The notes under the pieces are model-generated. The model was not told the origin of the DNA and made no database searches. It was given only the letters and a program-made list of their open reading frames with translations. Shown piece after piece: positions 1 through 10,901 of a stretch of DNA of 64,000 nt (the stretch's first letter is position 1; each line of letters starts with the position of its first letter). The position numbers and the translations under genes are program-made. The DNA comes from Gonatopus flavifemur (taxonomy: Eukaryota; Arthropoda; Insecta; Hymenoptera; Dryinidae), in the NCBI GenBank assembly GCA_018340375.1, contig JAFFJZ010000048.1, forward strand, positions 1,488,001 through 1,552,000. Reading direction: 5' to 3'.

Positions 1-690
1 AATAGTTCAATGGTCGCATTAATACTATGAAAATGCACAATTGAAAAAATGTCCATTCTTAACTCACCTTGTAAGATTCACGGAAGCAAAGCTCGTTGTG
101 ACACTCGGCATGAGTCTTTATTTATTTCGTGAATTACATTCTTCTTTCTTCCATTTGTTTTCGCATTCATCACGAACAATAATGTTCGAAGATTGGAATA
201 ATCTTCACAGCACGTAATAGGTAAACACTTCTTGTTCGTCAAAGAGGTTTTATTATCTCGAGGTTCACTAAAGGGGTCGCGTTCGCTAATGGGGTCAGTG
301 ACCTTAAATTATTTTTCCCATTGAAAACAACCCTGTTAGAAAAATTATGAAGTTTTTTCCATATACAATTTATTAAACAGAATTCATAATGAAATATTGA
401 ATTCAATAATATAATTTCCAATACTAAGAATTTTCTTCTTAATTTTAATAACATATTTGTCAAATTTAATAAATAATCATCAAATTTCAGTAAGAAATTG
501 TCAAAAACCTGAATTGTTCAGTAAGGAATTGTCATCAAATTATACTCTTGAGATTTGATAAATATATTTTATGAATTGTTATGATCATTTATACCTATTT
601 ACGATACACTTCTCTCCTTCAATTGGAAGCTTATTCAAATAATTAAATATTCTTTGAATTGATGAAACATTCTCTGGTATTATTGAAGAC
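1..690. other. intergenic, no gene seen
   Basis: AT-rich sequence with no convincing coding region, splice pattern or repeat that I can pair inside the window. Short open frames here have no recognisable composition or motif. Confidence 0.5.
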
Positions 691-921
691 CATTGAACTC
701 TATATCATATTGGAAGGCGCATTTCTCATGTTTTCTATAGTATAGTCCGGTGAGATTTTGAATTTCGAGTGGGATGCTATCTCTCTTCAAGAATAGATGC
801 GACCATAGTTCATTAATATAAACAAAAGAGAAAGCTTCCCACTCAAAGCAACCTTCCCTCTTGCACTAAGCCCACCGGCCATTTTTGAGAAGTACGCTTT
901 CCAGTATGATATAGAGTTCAA
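691..921. repeat. imperfect inverted repeat (palindromic MITE-like)
   Basis: The segment beginning CATTGAACTCTATATCATA at 691 returns as its reverse complement ending at about 921, and similarity continues inward to a centre near 806. It has no coding capacity. It looks like a decayed palindromic MITE next to the one starting at 943. Confidence 0.6.
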
Positions 922-942
922 TGTTGAAGACACACGTTCCAA

Positions 943-1853
943 CCCTGGCGGAAACGTTACACCGTTTTTTTTTGGTGTAAAATGGGGTGTAAGTGTAAAT
1001 TGAGTGTAAAGTCGGTGGTATTTCGGTATTTTGGCGAATTTACACCCTGAAAACACGGTGTACTTGTAAATTTTTTACACCAAATCCACACTAAATTTTT
1101 ACCCATCGTACACCAACAAGAAATCCAAGAAATGAAGAGTATACACCATAATTCCACTTTGTTTACACCCGCTAACAATCTGCCATACGAGCGTACCGAC
1201 TGAGTAAACATTCTCTCGGCAAGAATACTCTAGATTGAATTCATGGAGAAGCATGAAATTTTCAGGAATCAATCTCCAATCCTCCATCCATCGCAGAACA
1301 CCGCCCGAATTTTGAATTTCAAGAAAAAGTTTGTGTTACCGACTGAGCAAAAAATACTTTTTTTAAATTTGAAATTCGGGCGATGTACCGCGATAGATAG
1401 AGGAATGGAGATGGATTCCTGAAAATTTCATACTTCTTCATGAATCCAATTCAGAGTATTCTTGCTGAAAAAATGTTTACTCAGTCGGTATGCTTGTATC
1501 GTGGGTTGTATCAGCGGGAATCCCTGGTCTCTCCTTGAACACCATAATGGTTTTTTGTAGTATTTGTGAATCCAACACCATAATTGATACCAGAATTATA
1601 CTAAAAGCCAATTTTACCCGTTTGACATCTAGCCATCACCCTAAATATTGTCAATTAGAGTACAATTACACCAAATTTTCACCGATTTCACGCTTATTTT
1701 CTACTGAAAAGAAACCAAAAGATTTACAAGAAGAAGATTTACAAATACACCGTGGTTTCATGGTGAAATACCAGAATACCACTGATTTTCCACTTGATTT
1801 GTCCCGCCACCAAATTCACACCAAAAAAACATGGTGTAACATTTTCATGGGGG
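943..1853. mobile_element. palindromic non-autonomous element with GTTACACC termini
   Basis: The two ends are inverted repeats. The left arm runs CCCTGGCGGAAACGTTACAC and continues with TTTTTTTTTGGTGTAAAATGG. The right arm reads CCCCCATGAAAATGTTACAC in reverse complement. The arms stay similar to a central hairpin at about 1300-1390, where CGCCCGAATTT faces AAATTCGGGCG. The core phrase TTACCGACTGAG recurs in the separate palindrome at 56770-57340, so the two share a core although their outer arms differ. There is no credible gene. Open frames in the arms are palindrome artefacts. Confidence 0.65.
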
Positions 1854-2340
1854 ATGTCTTTATGAAGTCATGAAGGCATACAAATCATGATTGTACTGAG
1901 GCTAAGAAAAATTCGGATCATTCAGATATACATTTGCAATTCATCCATGGATCGAAATTCTGATGCTAGATCCAATCAATCTCATTCAAGATAGTATGTT
2001 CACGTCCCATCGAATCTCTGCTTATCATGAGTGGCAGTTATGTCTTCGGTTCATTACGATTCACTATTGCATTTGAAATTCTTTGAATCATTCCATTTGA
2101 TTCAATCAGGGTTATGAATGAGTATCGACTCTCAAAAATTGTTGAAGGGTTGCTTGAAGCATTGAAAGTATTTACCATACCACATAACGTTGATTGAGAT
2201 GCGCATTCGAACAGACAAAAACATCCTTCGGATTTTCAGATAATTCACCGAAAGATTAGGGTCATCACTAATCTTCGTCTCTCCACTGGAATCATCACGC
2301 CTATCCACGCACTTACGCTCGCGGTCGTCCCAGTCCGTGC
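1854..2340. other. intergenic, no gene seen
   Basis: No coding region or paired repeat was recognised between the palindromic element and the repeat that starts at 2341. Confidence 0.45.
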
Positions 2341-2650
2341 GCGCGGTCATCAATGACTTCGACGGTCCATAACTTGCACCTCAATGGGCGGAAGGGGGTC
2401 CATGAACAGTGTTTCGTGAAGGGTTTGAAACCAGGTTTCAAATGTGATGGTAAAAAATGGGGGTCTGGTTCAAAAAAACCATCTTGACCTCCGAATGACC
2501 TTCAAAATGACCTCTGAGGAATTTTTCAAGGTCAGCACCATACTCCCCCCCTGAAACCCTGAACTTTTCATCCGCAACATTTGTATCCATCTCTACTAGT
2601 TTCGGAGATATTTGACTATATTACTTAAAATAACCCACCCTGTGGGTGTA
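2341..2650. repeat. dispersed repeat, copy 1 (end fragment of a TA-type element)
   Basis: About 300 bp is shared with 19274-19555 in the same orientation, including the phrase TTGACCTCCGAATGACCTTC. Both copies end in CACC(C/T)TGT(G/A)-like sequence, close to the CACCCTGTATA end typical of long-TIR Tc1/mariner elements. They are probably 5'-truncated ends of a relative of the DD41D element that sits directly next to this copy. Confidence 0.6.
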
Positions 2651-2652
2651 TA

Positions 2653-4727
2653 TACAGGGTGTCCTATTTTAATCTGTCACTTAGAATATCTCTAAACGAA
2701 TAGATTTAGAAGAAAATGTTTCGGGAAAAAAATGTAAGAATCTGAGGGGGACATCCAACGGTGAACTTGGCTTTGACCTCAGATCCCACTTTCAAGGTCA
2801 TTCTGAGGTCAACTCATGTTTTTTCAAATGGAATCCCTTATGTTTTTACTACCGGTTTAGATTCTACGCTTAAAACCAAAGAACTTTTGTCTCAAACGTT
2901 TTTTCGAAATCCCCATAGATGGCGCTCTAATCGATGAGAAAATGAGAATTCTCAAACCCTCGGATTGTATTCTGTCTAACATAATGCTCAACTCTTGAGT
3001 GTTTCTCATCTCCCGGAATTTGCCGTCGGTTGTGTTTTGTTTTGGTTTTGTTCTTGGAAATTGTTATTGTTTTGATTCACGTGTGAATACCTTAGAAATT
3101 TAGCATTCCCAAACTGCTCAGTTCTCTGTTATCATTTGGAGGAAACACATTTCTAAATATCATGTCTGATTACGCGCCAAACGATATTGTCGACGTTGTG
3201 TTGTGTCTTGGTGAAGCGCGGGGGAATTATGTTGAAGCTGTGAGAAAGTTTCAACGTCGTTTTCCGGATCGGAGGTGTCCAAATCGCATTACGATCCGAT
3301 TTCTTGAACAACGTGCTCGTCAAGGTCTCCTCAAACGACAGAGGAACAAGAAAGTTTATGCGGATGACAATGATCCTGATGTGAGATCGCTGGCTGTGCT
3401 GGCATCAATTCATATTCATCCCCATATCAGTCTTCGGGATATTGAGGAAATGACCGGGATTCCTCGATCCACAGCTCAGCGTATCTTGAAATCGTTGGAT
3501 TATCATCCGGACCATATCACTTTGGTGCAATCTCTAACAGTTGAGGATTTCATAACAAGATTGAACTTCTGCACGTGGGCCCAACGGAGAATTGAAGAAG
3601 ATCCTATACTTTCTCTCATCACGTTATATTCTCTGATGAGGCAATATTTCACAATGTTAGAATTCTCAATAGGCACAAGTGCCATTATTGGAGTGCTCAG
3701 AATCCTTACTGGGTCCGTACAATTAATCATCAACACCGTTGGAGTGTGAACGTTTGGTGCGGAATTGTAGATTCCAGGATCATAGGGCCGTATTTTTTTA
3801 AGGAAACCTGACTGGCGCGGAGTATCTTCGTTTTTTGCATTTTGAACTCCCTGCTCTTATGGAAGACGTAAGTCTTGACGTGAGATCAAGGATGTGGTTC
3901 CAACAGGATGAAGCACCTCCTCATTACATGCGAATTGTTCGAAAATTTCTGGACGAGAAGTTTCCCAGAAGGTGGATTGGCCGTGGAGGACCTGTGCGAT
4001 GGCCACCTAGGTCGCCAGATCTGACGTCGCCTGATTTTTTCTTGTGGGGTTACATAAAAAATGTTGTATTCCGTGAATCTCCAACAACACGCGATGACAT
4101 GAAAGATCGAATAAGAAGAGCATGCACAGCAGTAACACCTGCTACGTTGCAAGCAACTGTAGAAAACTTTCATAAAAGAATTGCGCTTTGTCAAAGGCAA
4201 AACGGCGCTCATTTTGAACATCTTTTGAATGCCTAATGCGTCCCCGAAGATACACCTCCAGTTCAGACAATCGGCCCTTCTCAGGGCCACAATGATGTGT
4301 AAAGTCCGATCGCGCAACCTCCTCGTGGTGCACATTGGGTAACGCTGATGCCGACGGCAATTTCCGGGAGATGAGAAACACTCAAGAGTTGAGCATTATA
4401 TTAGACAGAATACAATCCGAGGGTTTGAGAATTCTCATTTTTTTCATCAATTAGAGCGCCATCTATGCGGATTTCGGAAAAACGTTTGAGACAAAAGTTC
4501 CTTGGTTTTCAGCGTAGAATCTAAACCGGTAGTAAAAAATAGGGGATTCCATTCAAAAAACATGAGTTGACCTCAGAATGACCTTGAAAGTGGGATCTGA
4601 GGTCAAAGCCAAGTTCACCATCGGATGTCCCCCTCAGATTCTTACATTTTTCTCCCGGAACATCTTCTTCTGAATCTATTCGTTTTCGAGATATTTTAAG
4701 TGACAGATTGAAATGGGACACCCTGTA
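2653..4727. mobile_element. DD41D-type Tc1/mariner element with ~380 bp TIRs
   Basis: The element starts TACAGGGTGTCC at 2653 and ends GGGACACCCTGTA at 4727, with TA on each side (2651-2652 and 4728-4729). The inverted repeats are unusually long: the left arm to about 3030 pairs with the right arm from about 4350 (for example, AACACTCAAGAGTTGAGCAT faces its complement). A transposase gene on the plus strand lies between them. TA target sites, long TIRs and DD41D spacing fit the rosa/Visitor-like branch of Tc1/mariner. Confidence 0.85.
3162..4236 (+). pseudogene. DD41D Tc1/mariner transposase, frameshifted
   Basis: Transposase of the long-TIR element, which would cut and paste DNA at TA sites. 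The N-terminal part (from ATG at 3162) has two helix-turn-helix-like blocks (residues about 1-60 and 80-115, with GIPRSTAQRILKS). The catalytic core follows: a first acidic motif, SDEA, near 3636 after a frame change at about 3600-3635; then WFQQDEAPPHY near 3895; then PPRSPDLTSPDFFLWGY. I count 41 residues between the second Asp and the last Asp (SPDFF), hence DD41D. The gene is dead: there is at least one frameshift near 3600-3635 and an in-frame stop near 3805, before the block that reopens at 3835. Confidence 0.8.
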
Positions 4728-4729
4728 TA

Positions 4730-5925
4730 ACACGCAGTAAGGTATATGATTCGCGAACACGTTTTCTATACAAGCACCCTACGAATACGTGCTATCGTTA
4801 CCGGGGTTGACAAGCTTCTGACAAATTCTTGGTGGTAACCACCTATCTCCACTGACTGTTGCCAACCTAAGAGTTGGTTAAACTGTATTAACAGGGCGCG
4901 TTCTAATTCATTGTATACAACAGGTTCCGAACTGCTTTGATTTGTGGAACTGTTCTGATAATCTTTTAAATTTTATGTCCATTGGAATGGACGTCAGGTC
5001 AGAGAGGGATGAACATTCTTTTGGTTTCATCGTATTTCTGTCATCCATGCATATGACCGCATGTGCATGAGGAACCCTCCGTCTCTTCATCTACCGTCTC
5101 ATTTGCCTGTAGTATCCAAAGCGTTCAAATCAGCTTCGAATCATCCACGAAGTATCCTCGAATTATCTGCAGATTCGAAAGTGGTCGCTGGGTCTGTCGC
5201 TAATTCGAATCTCCTCCGAGAGTGCTTCGTATCCAAGTCAATATCTCCTCCCTTCTAGTTTTTGCTAGCGTGCCACGCCCCTTTTCCCAACGTTTCACGC
5301 GTCTCCACCATGAATTCCCAACGGGAAACACTTCTTGTTCTTCTGGTGTTTACTTTACATTTATTCTTAAAACACCTGGTTTCTTCAACTGTATTCTATT
5401 CTGCAGTCTCTGCACTGGATAATCGTGTTTAACGTCTGTCCCGCTTATTGCCTAAATTCTCAAGATATAATAGTTTCTCTACCGTTCGAAATGCCTCCTC
5501 CAAAAGAACATGAAGTTTCAAGGAATGTTCAATAGAGGTTTCTTCAAAGACCGGACATTCGGAGGCTCATTGGACATCTCATGGACGTGAATTTACGTAT
5601 AATGAATGAAAATATAACCTACAAGCGTTGTGTGCTCTTGGAGTTCGGAACAGCTTCGAACTTCGAATCACCTGGGACTCAATCTGCCTAGTCGCAAAAT
5701 GTCTTCAAAGCTGGAATCAAAACGTGTTTAAAATTCATTCAAATTTGAATTCCTTTTGTGTCGAGGATGTAGTTATAATCGCATGCATTATGAAATTTTC
5801 TGAATAGATTGGATGTTCTTCTTGAGCTTCCATATGCTTTCATATTTTGTTTCATAACCCTGGTCAAGCAAACTAAATAAACCTAAACAAAAAATTCTAT
5901 TTACGACTACTTTCCGACCTATTGT
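4730..5925. other. intergenic, no gene seen
   Basis: No coding potential or repeat pair recognised. Several short open frames lack any recognisable domain, and I see no splice-supported exon. Confidence 0.4.
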
Positions 5926-6033
5926 GGAGCTTGCCGAAGTGTGTGACCCGGGGTTTCAGGGGCGTGGAATGAACCAATAGGAATCCGTAGTTCACGCCCC
6001 AGACGCCTCGAGTCAAACACTTCGGAAAGCTCC
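5926..6033. repeat. short hairpin MITE
   Basis: GGAGCTTGCCGAAGTGTGTG at the left pairs with CACTTCGGAAAGCTCC at the right. Inside, GGGGCGTG faces CACGCCCC across a short loop. It is probably a tiny non-autonomous transposon. Confidence 0.6.
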
Positions 6034-6429
6034 TGTGTGTTTTTGTCTCGTAAATTTCGGAAATAAAACTGAACAATATTATTATGCACATCATTTCCGG
6101 ATCGACGCATTCAATGCCCCCAGTATCGTTTCTATATTTCATCAATTCAAGAATTGGATTTCTTCCGTTCCGTTCCGCATTTGGGAAACATATTATTTTA
6201 AATTCAACAGCCGATTTACCGAGAAATTGAGCAGAAATAGAATACAAATTATGTTGACTTAATTCAAAGATTCGATATATTCTGTGAATTTGTGAATACC
6301 GAACTTTCACCGAACATATCTACCTATAGGACCTACCTCCTTAGCCTTCAAGCTATCTCAACACGCTGCTCCCAGGGCAAATATTGTCACAGATATTGTA
6401 CAGCTGATCGAAAGTTTGATCACGCATGC
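6034..6429. other. intergenic, no gene seen
   Basis: No feature I can support. The minus-strand open frame across this stretch runs through the hairpin at 5926-6033 and is not credible. Confidence 0.4.
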
Positions 6430-6920
6430 GTGATTCTGTTCCGGTTCATTTCCGTTTAGTCGCACGAAAACTGTTTCCATGCATTTCCGATTGATTTCCG
6501 CATGAATATACTTGGGCAAGTTGAGTTTACTGATCGCGTAGATGATTTCCAATCACTTGGGTACATCTTAGGTTCCAATCTGTTCATATTTACTTATGAA
6601 AAATCGGAAATGAAATTTTTACACATGTTTACAGTGCCATTTGACCTGTTCAACTCCAGCAGACTTCCGTTCTGACCTGAAGACACAGTTTCCCTGTATT
6701 TCCGATCTATTTTTACATGAATTCACTTGGGGGTGGTTGCGTTCACTGATCGCGTAGATGACTTTCAATTACTCAGGTATACATCTTAGGTTCCAATCTC
6801 CTTAGTTTTACTCATGAAGAATCGCAAATTGAATTTTGATAAATGTGTACAACTTCCATGGACCCAAAAACACAATGACCATGTATTCCCGATCTATTGC
6901 CGCATTACTCAAGTACATCT

Positions 6921-7133
6921 AGAGAGCCTCAAGGGAGAGAGTGGACATCGGAGGTTTGCTGTGATTGGCCAAGGCCTTAAGAAGCCATATTGATGGAGTA
7001 TTCCCATTATGATTATGATTATATTTGGCTTATAATCATAATCATAATAGGAATACTCCATCAATATGGCTTCTTAAGGCCTTGGCCAATCACAGCAAAC
7101 CTCCGATGTCCACTCTCTCCCTTGAGGCTCTCT
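6921..7133. repeat. near-perfect palindrome (~210 bp MITE)
   Basis: AGAGAGCCTCAAGGGAGAGA at 6921 is mirrored by its exact complement ending at about 7133. The arms run almost unbroken to a centre at about 7025 (TTATAATCATAATCATAAT). Similar sequence, (A/G)GTACATCT, flanks both sides and looks like a target duplication, although the exact border is ambiguous. Confidence 0.75.
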
Positions 7134-7219
7134 AGGTACATCTTGGGTTCCAATCTCCTCAGGGCCGTCTTTCATTGCTTGAAGGCCCTGGGCCTACTTA
7201 GAGTGGAGGCCCATGTAAG

Positions 7220-7406
7220 GAGACGTAAAATCTTGAAATTTTTAAAAAACGATATAAGAAATTCGATGATTGAGTCAAGGCTAAACAATTTATCTATTAT
7301 ATGCATCGAATCAGATTCATTGGAAGGAATAGATTTTAATGATTTGATTAATGACATTTCGGCTCAAAAATGTCGTAAAAAACTGTTCAACCAAAGTGAA
7401 AAATGA
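7220..7406 (+). pseudogene. hAT transposase C-terminal remnant
   Basis: About 60 codons, ending at 7406, read as the last helix region of a hAT transposase (SRLNNLSIICIESD, then DFNDLINDISAQKCRKKL). This matches the family pattern in which 'RLxxLAxLSIExD' is followed by an acidic 'DLIxxFAxxKxRK' tail. Nothing upstream of it is coding: the catalytic RNase H-like core and the BED finger are missing. The position just inside the CAGGGCCG end fits an internally deleted element. An AT-dinucleotide run follows the stop. Confidence 0.7.
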
Positions 7407-7521
7407 ATTTTAAAACGAATATATATATATATATATATAAGTATTTATTAGTTTCATTTTTAAAATAACTTGATTTCATTTTGTTCAAGTAACCTTCTTA
7501 AGAAAATATATAAAAATCTTC

Positions 7522-7951
7522 CCCGCTGAATTGTCCCGATAAAGAACGATACAAAACGATAAATTTCTTCTATAGTTTTCAATGAGGTTTCTGAATACGG
7601 AATTTACAAAGTTATATCGTTATCAAAAGATAGAACTCTATCGTTCCTTATCATTTTCGATAAAAATTCAAAAGAATGTATAGGATTTTATCGTGAAATT
7701 CGTATAGGGGTGCTACTTTTTCTGGAACACACAACTATATTTTTCCAAATAACTGGTACTTTTCTTATACGAATTTCACGATAAAATCCCATACATTCTT
7801 TTGAATTTTTATAGAAGACGATAAGGAACGATAGAGTTCTATCGTTTAATAACGATATAACTTCGTAAATTCCGTATTCAGAAACCTCATTGAAAACTAT
7901 AGAAAAAATGTATCGTTTTGTATCGTTCTTTATTGGGAAAATTTAGCAGGG
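7522..7951. repeat. MITE with CCCTGCTAAATTTTCCC-type ends
   Basis: Left end CCCCGCTGAATTGTCCC and right end (reverse complement) CCCTGCTAAATTTTCCC. The arms are inverted copies containing ACGATACAAAACGATA and CTATAGTTTTCAATGAGGTT. A diverged relative lies at 49360-49640. The outer CCCTGCTAAA motif also terminates the 6.1 kb element at 12451-18587. Confidence 0.75.
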
Positions 7952-8814
7952 TTAACGATTCTCTGCGAAGAGGCCCCCCTTTTGCAGGAGGCCCTGGGCT
8001 CGGGCCCGGTGTGCCCTGCCTTAAAGACGGCCCTGAATCTCCCTAGTTTTACTCATGAAGAATCGCAAATTGAACTTGATAAATGTGTACAACTTCCATG
8101 GACCCAAAAACACAATGACCATGTATTTCCGATCTATTTCCGCATGAATATACTTGGAGGCAGTTAAGCTTACTGATCGCGTAGATAATTTGCAATGACT
8201 TAGGTACATCTTGGGTTTCAATCTTTTCAGATTTCCTTCCGAAAAATCGGAAATGGAATTTTGTCAAATGTTTACAGCGTCATGTGACTTGGTCAACTTC
8301 CGCGGACTTGCATTCAGGCCTAAAAACACAGTTTCCATGTATTTCCGATCCATTTCCGCCCGAACATATTTCGCAGCAATTACGTTTGGTGTCTGCTTGC
8401 ATGACTTCCGATCACTTGAGCATATTCTGGGTGTACATCTCAGTGCGATCAATTATGAAAAAAGTTATTTCCCTCAGAAATGCATGGAATTATTGTTGGC
8501 AACGCCCAACAGAAACTCGTGGAAGCTGATCAGATGCGATGATGCGTAATTTTTTGTCCAAATTCCATTTCCGATTCCAAGATGTACCTGAGTAATTGGA
8601 AATTATCCACGCGGACATTCAACGTAACTACTCCTAAGTTACGGAAATGGATCGGAAACGCATGGAAACTGGTTTCTCGCATCTACACGGAAATTAACGA
8701 AATCATGTAGTCCAAGTCATACGTAAGTAAACCTAAACTCTCCACGCGAATACATTATTTGCTGCGGCCGCTGACATTCATTCGATAAACGACGCGAACT
8801 CATGACAAATTTCC

Positions 8815-9368
8815 GTTACGCGCTAATAAATAAATTGCTATATCTCAACAACTAATGGTCCAATCGATCTGAAATTTTCCACAAAGTTAGTTCATACATT
8901 AACGAACAACTTTGTTGCTAGAAGTTTTTCGTTGCTCATACTTTCTCCGCCTCTTTTTTAATCCAAAGCATCAAGAACACGGCTTTCACTTTGGATTGAA
9001 AATTTATCAATTTATTATTAACTTTTACAAATTTTATGGACATCATCGTCTTCGGACAGATCTTATGAAGAAGAATTGATCAAGTTCTCCATGATATCTT
9101 GAAAAATGACTGAATCAGAACGAGTTTAATATTGAACAACATTGATTTTTGATACAAAAACAATATGTGGTTTTTATTTTTTATCTCTAAAAGTATTGAT
9201 CAAAGAAAAAATTGTAAAGGGATACTCACATTGATTTTTCAAGATCTATCGCCCAGTATTTTTTAATTTTCGAAATTCCAATTTTTGATTTCGGTGTGTG
9301 ACGTCACGGCTTGGACAATACTTTTCCCCACGTTCGAGCGCTCGGCGAGTTTTTCGATCCAGCCGCTC
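8815..9368. repeat. solo terminal arm of the Sola-like family
   Basis: The sequence matches the arms of the Sola-like element at 51866-56581: CGATCTGAAATTT, ACGAACAACTTTGT, TCACTTTGGATTGAAAA, CATCATCGTCTTCGG, and GTGTGACGTCACGGCTTGG are shared in order. It ends in GCCGCTC at 9368, equivalent to the element's GAGCGGC terminus, and is followed by AATT. Only one arm is present and no transposase is attached. It lies directly upstream of the CFAP97D-like exon. Confidence 0.75.
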
Positions 9369-9594
9369 AATTGGATACGTTCGAATGCAATAATTCCTTG
9401 ATTCAACTAGATTTGTAGCCGACTCGACTACGCATATTTGTATGAATGGATTTTGTATTTATATTGAGTTGATGAGAAATTGTGTTTGGACGTATTCAAC
9501 TGTTGTGCGTAGCTGAGTAGCTGTTTCTCAGTATGGAAATCAATTCCGTATCGTGTCAACGAGAAATAATTATTCATTATAATTGTTGTTTCAG

Positions 9595-9819
9595 GTTCAA
9601 AAAGCAACATCAACGGTAGATGTGAAACCACCTAAAGACAGACCTCATGTACTTCATAACGCGAAAGGTTTACAATTGGAACGCGAGAGACAAACCAGAA
9701 TCATTAGAGAAAATTTTCTCCTCTTGAAGAAGCTGGATGATATCATGCATCGAAAAGGAATCAAAACTGAAAGCAGTCGACTAAGATGGCAACAGACCCC
9801 GTGTTTGAGAATTCATTGA
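9595..9819 (+). CDS. CFAP97D-like protein, last exon (partial gene)
   Basis: Probable final coding exon of a host gene for a cilia and flagella associated protein (CFAP97/Hemingway domain, CFAP97D subgroup), proteins tied to sperm and axonemal microtubules. A polypyrimidine stretch and TTTCAG acceptor end at 9594. The open frame then encodes about 74 residues. TVDVKPPKDRPH at the start resembles the TVDxKPP motif I recall from CFAP97D1. The central part, LQLERERQTRIIRENFLLL, is a charged helix like the family's paired helices. The stop is at 9817-9819, and AATAAA follows 65 bp later. Upstream exons were not found; they are probably beyond the transposon-rich region to the left. The identification is by motif memory only. 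It is the one exon here whose composition and signals look like a working host gene. Confidence 0.6.
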   Translation, partial: VQKATSTVDVKPPKDRPHVLHNAKGLQLERERQTRIIRENFLLLKKLDDIMHRKGIKTESSRLRWQQTPCLRIH

Positions 9820-9883
9820 TGAACGCGCATTGAGATTTTTGACATGTTGTGGACATACAAAAATTTGTGAACATTGTTCTTCA

Positions 9884-9889
9884 AATAAA
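9884..9889 (+). promoter_or_regulatory. polyadenylation signal AATAAA
   Basis: AATAAA lies 65 bp past the stop codon of the CFAP97D-like exon, a normal distance for an insect 3' UTR. Confidence 0.55.
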
Positions 9890-10455
9890 TATCTAAGTGG
9901 GGTGAAGTGAATTCAATTGAATTTCTCAATGAACATGAACAACTTTAAGATATCTTCAAGATATCTTTTGAAATACATCTTTCAGATATTGAATTATTAC
10001 AATATCTTTTGAATTACATCTTTTAGATGTTTAGATTTGTCCAACATGTCCTGAAGATGTCCTTCACAAAATATTTTTAAGGTATCTTCCTGAATGTATT
10101 TTCCCATGACAATTTCCGAGCTACAAACATCTTTATTTGATATATAATTCAGCTGTAAAAAATATTTAGAAACTTAGTTGGTATAGGGCTGAATACATGA
10201 ACGAATAAGCGTTAACATATGTATATGTATTATATGAGCACAAGCGGCATGCGTAAAAATTTCAAACTAGTTTTGCTCATGTTATTTTCAGTCTCAGTGC
10301 ATTTTTGTGTTTACTCATTATGAATAGACTGCGGAACTTCATGCAAATATATATTTTCCATGTTCTATATCTCTTGTATATTTCATATCAATGACACAGA
10401 ATAGTACATTACATGCTAATTTCCCCAATGGAAAAATGCTGGATATTGTTTCATA
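9890..10455. other. degenerate AGATATCTT-rich repeat, no gene
   Basis: Repeated AAGATATCTT and ACATCTTT(T/C)AGAT phrases at about 9945-10090 resemble the inner parts of the MITE family at 50100-50392. The remainder shows nothing recognisable. Confidence 0.4.
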
Positions 10456-10722
10456 CACGGAGAAAAAGGTATCTTAGAAAGTACCATAATTTATGGATTT
10501 TTAGCGCTGGTCTGACCCGAGTCTCAATATTTACCTGAACAAACCTCTAAAAGTACCATAATATCTGGGACTTTTATAAGGAAGGTACCATACTTATTCT
10601 GAAAAGTCCAAGAAATTATGGTACTTTTAGATATTCGTGCAAGTAAATATTCCGACTCGGGTCAGACCAGTGCTGAAAATCCATAAATTATGGTAATTTT
10701 CAGGATATCTGTTTTCTCAGTG
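10456..10722. repeat. palindromic MITE with CAC(G/T)GAGAAAA ends and TA duplication
   Basis: It starts CACGGAGAAAAAGGTATC and, in reverse complement, CACTGAGAAAACAGATATCC. Long arms with AGTACCATAAT(T)TATGG and GTCTGACCCGAGTC pair across the centre. TA flanks both ends (10454-10455 and 10723-10724). Confidence 0.75.
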
Positions 10723-10901
10723 TATCTTTTAACATGAAAAATCTATATTTGCATGAATTTCCACAGTCTACTTATGAATTTATTTAGTAGTTTTTCAATG
10801 AACTGGCCAATACGAGATGGCCGCAGCGTCTCGGCGCTAGTATCCACTTGGGATCTCTTTTGAATTTTGGATGTTGGGTAATTTGAGAATTTCCAACATA
10901 T

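Larger units (their letters stand above)
7160..8035 (+). mobile_element. internally deleted hAT element
   Basis: The ends are CAGGGCCGTCTTTCATTGC at 7160 and, in reverse complement from 8035, CAGGGCCGTCTTTAAGGC. CAGGGCCG-type termini are typical of the hAT group with ZMYM1/BED-like transposases. The flanks are AATCTCCT (7152-7159) and AATCTCCC (8036-8043), an 8-bp target duplication with one mismatch, as expected for hAT. Only the transposase C-terminus remains. A 430 bp MITE is nested at 7522-7951. Confidence 0.75.
6430..8730. mobile_element. foldback-type element with ~216 bp subterminal repeats, heavily invaded
   Basis: The left side carries units containing GATCGCGTAGATGA (near 6533 and 6749, and again near 8175), with TACATCTTAGGTTCCAATCT and CATGTATTTCCGATCTATTT, at a spacing of about 216 bp. 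The last unit, at about 8565-8690, is inverted, so the whole region reads as a foldback with stacked subterminal repeats. Three younger insertions sit in it: the palindrome at 6921-7133, the hAT relic at 7160-8035, and a MITE inside that relic. Outer borders are approximate. Confidence 0.5.

Noticed and set aside
3886..4381. Minus-strand genes over the DD41D transposase
   Set aside because: Antisense shadows of the transposase and of its long inverted repeat.
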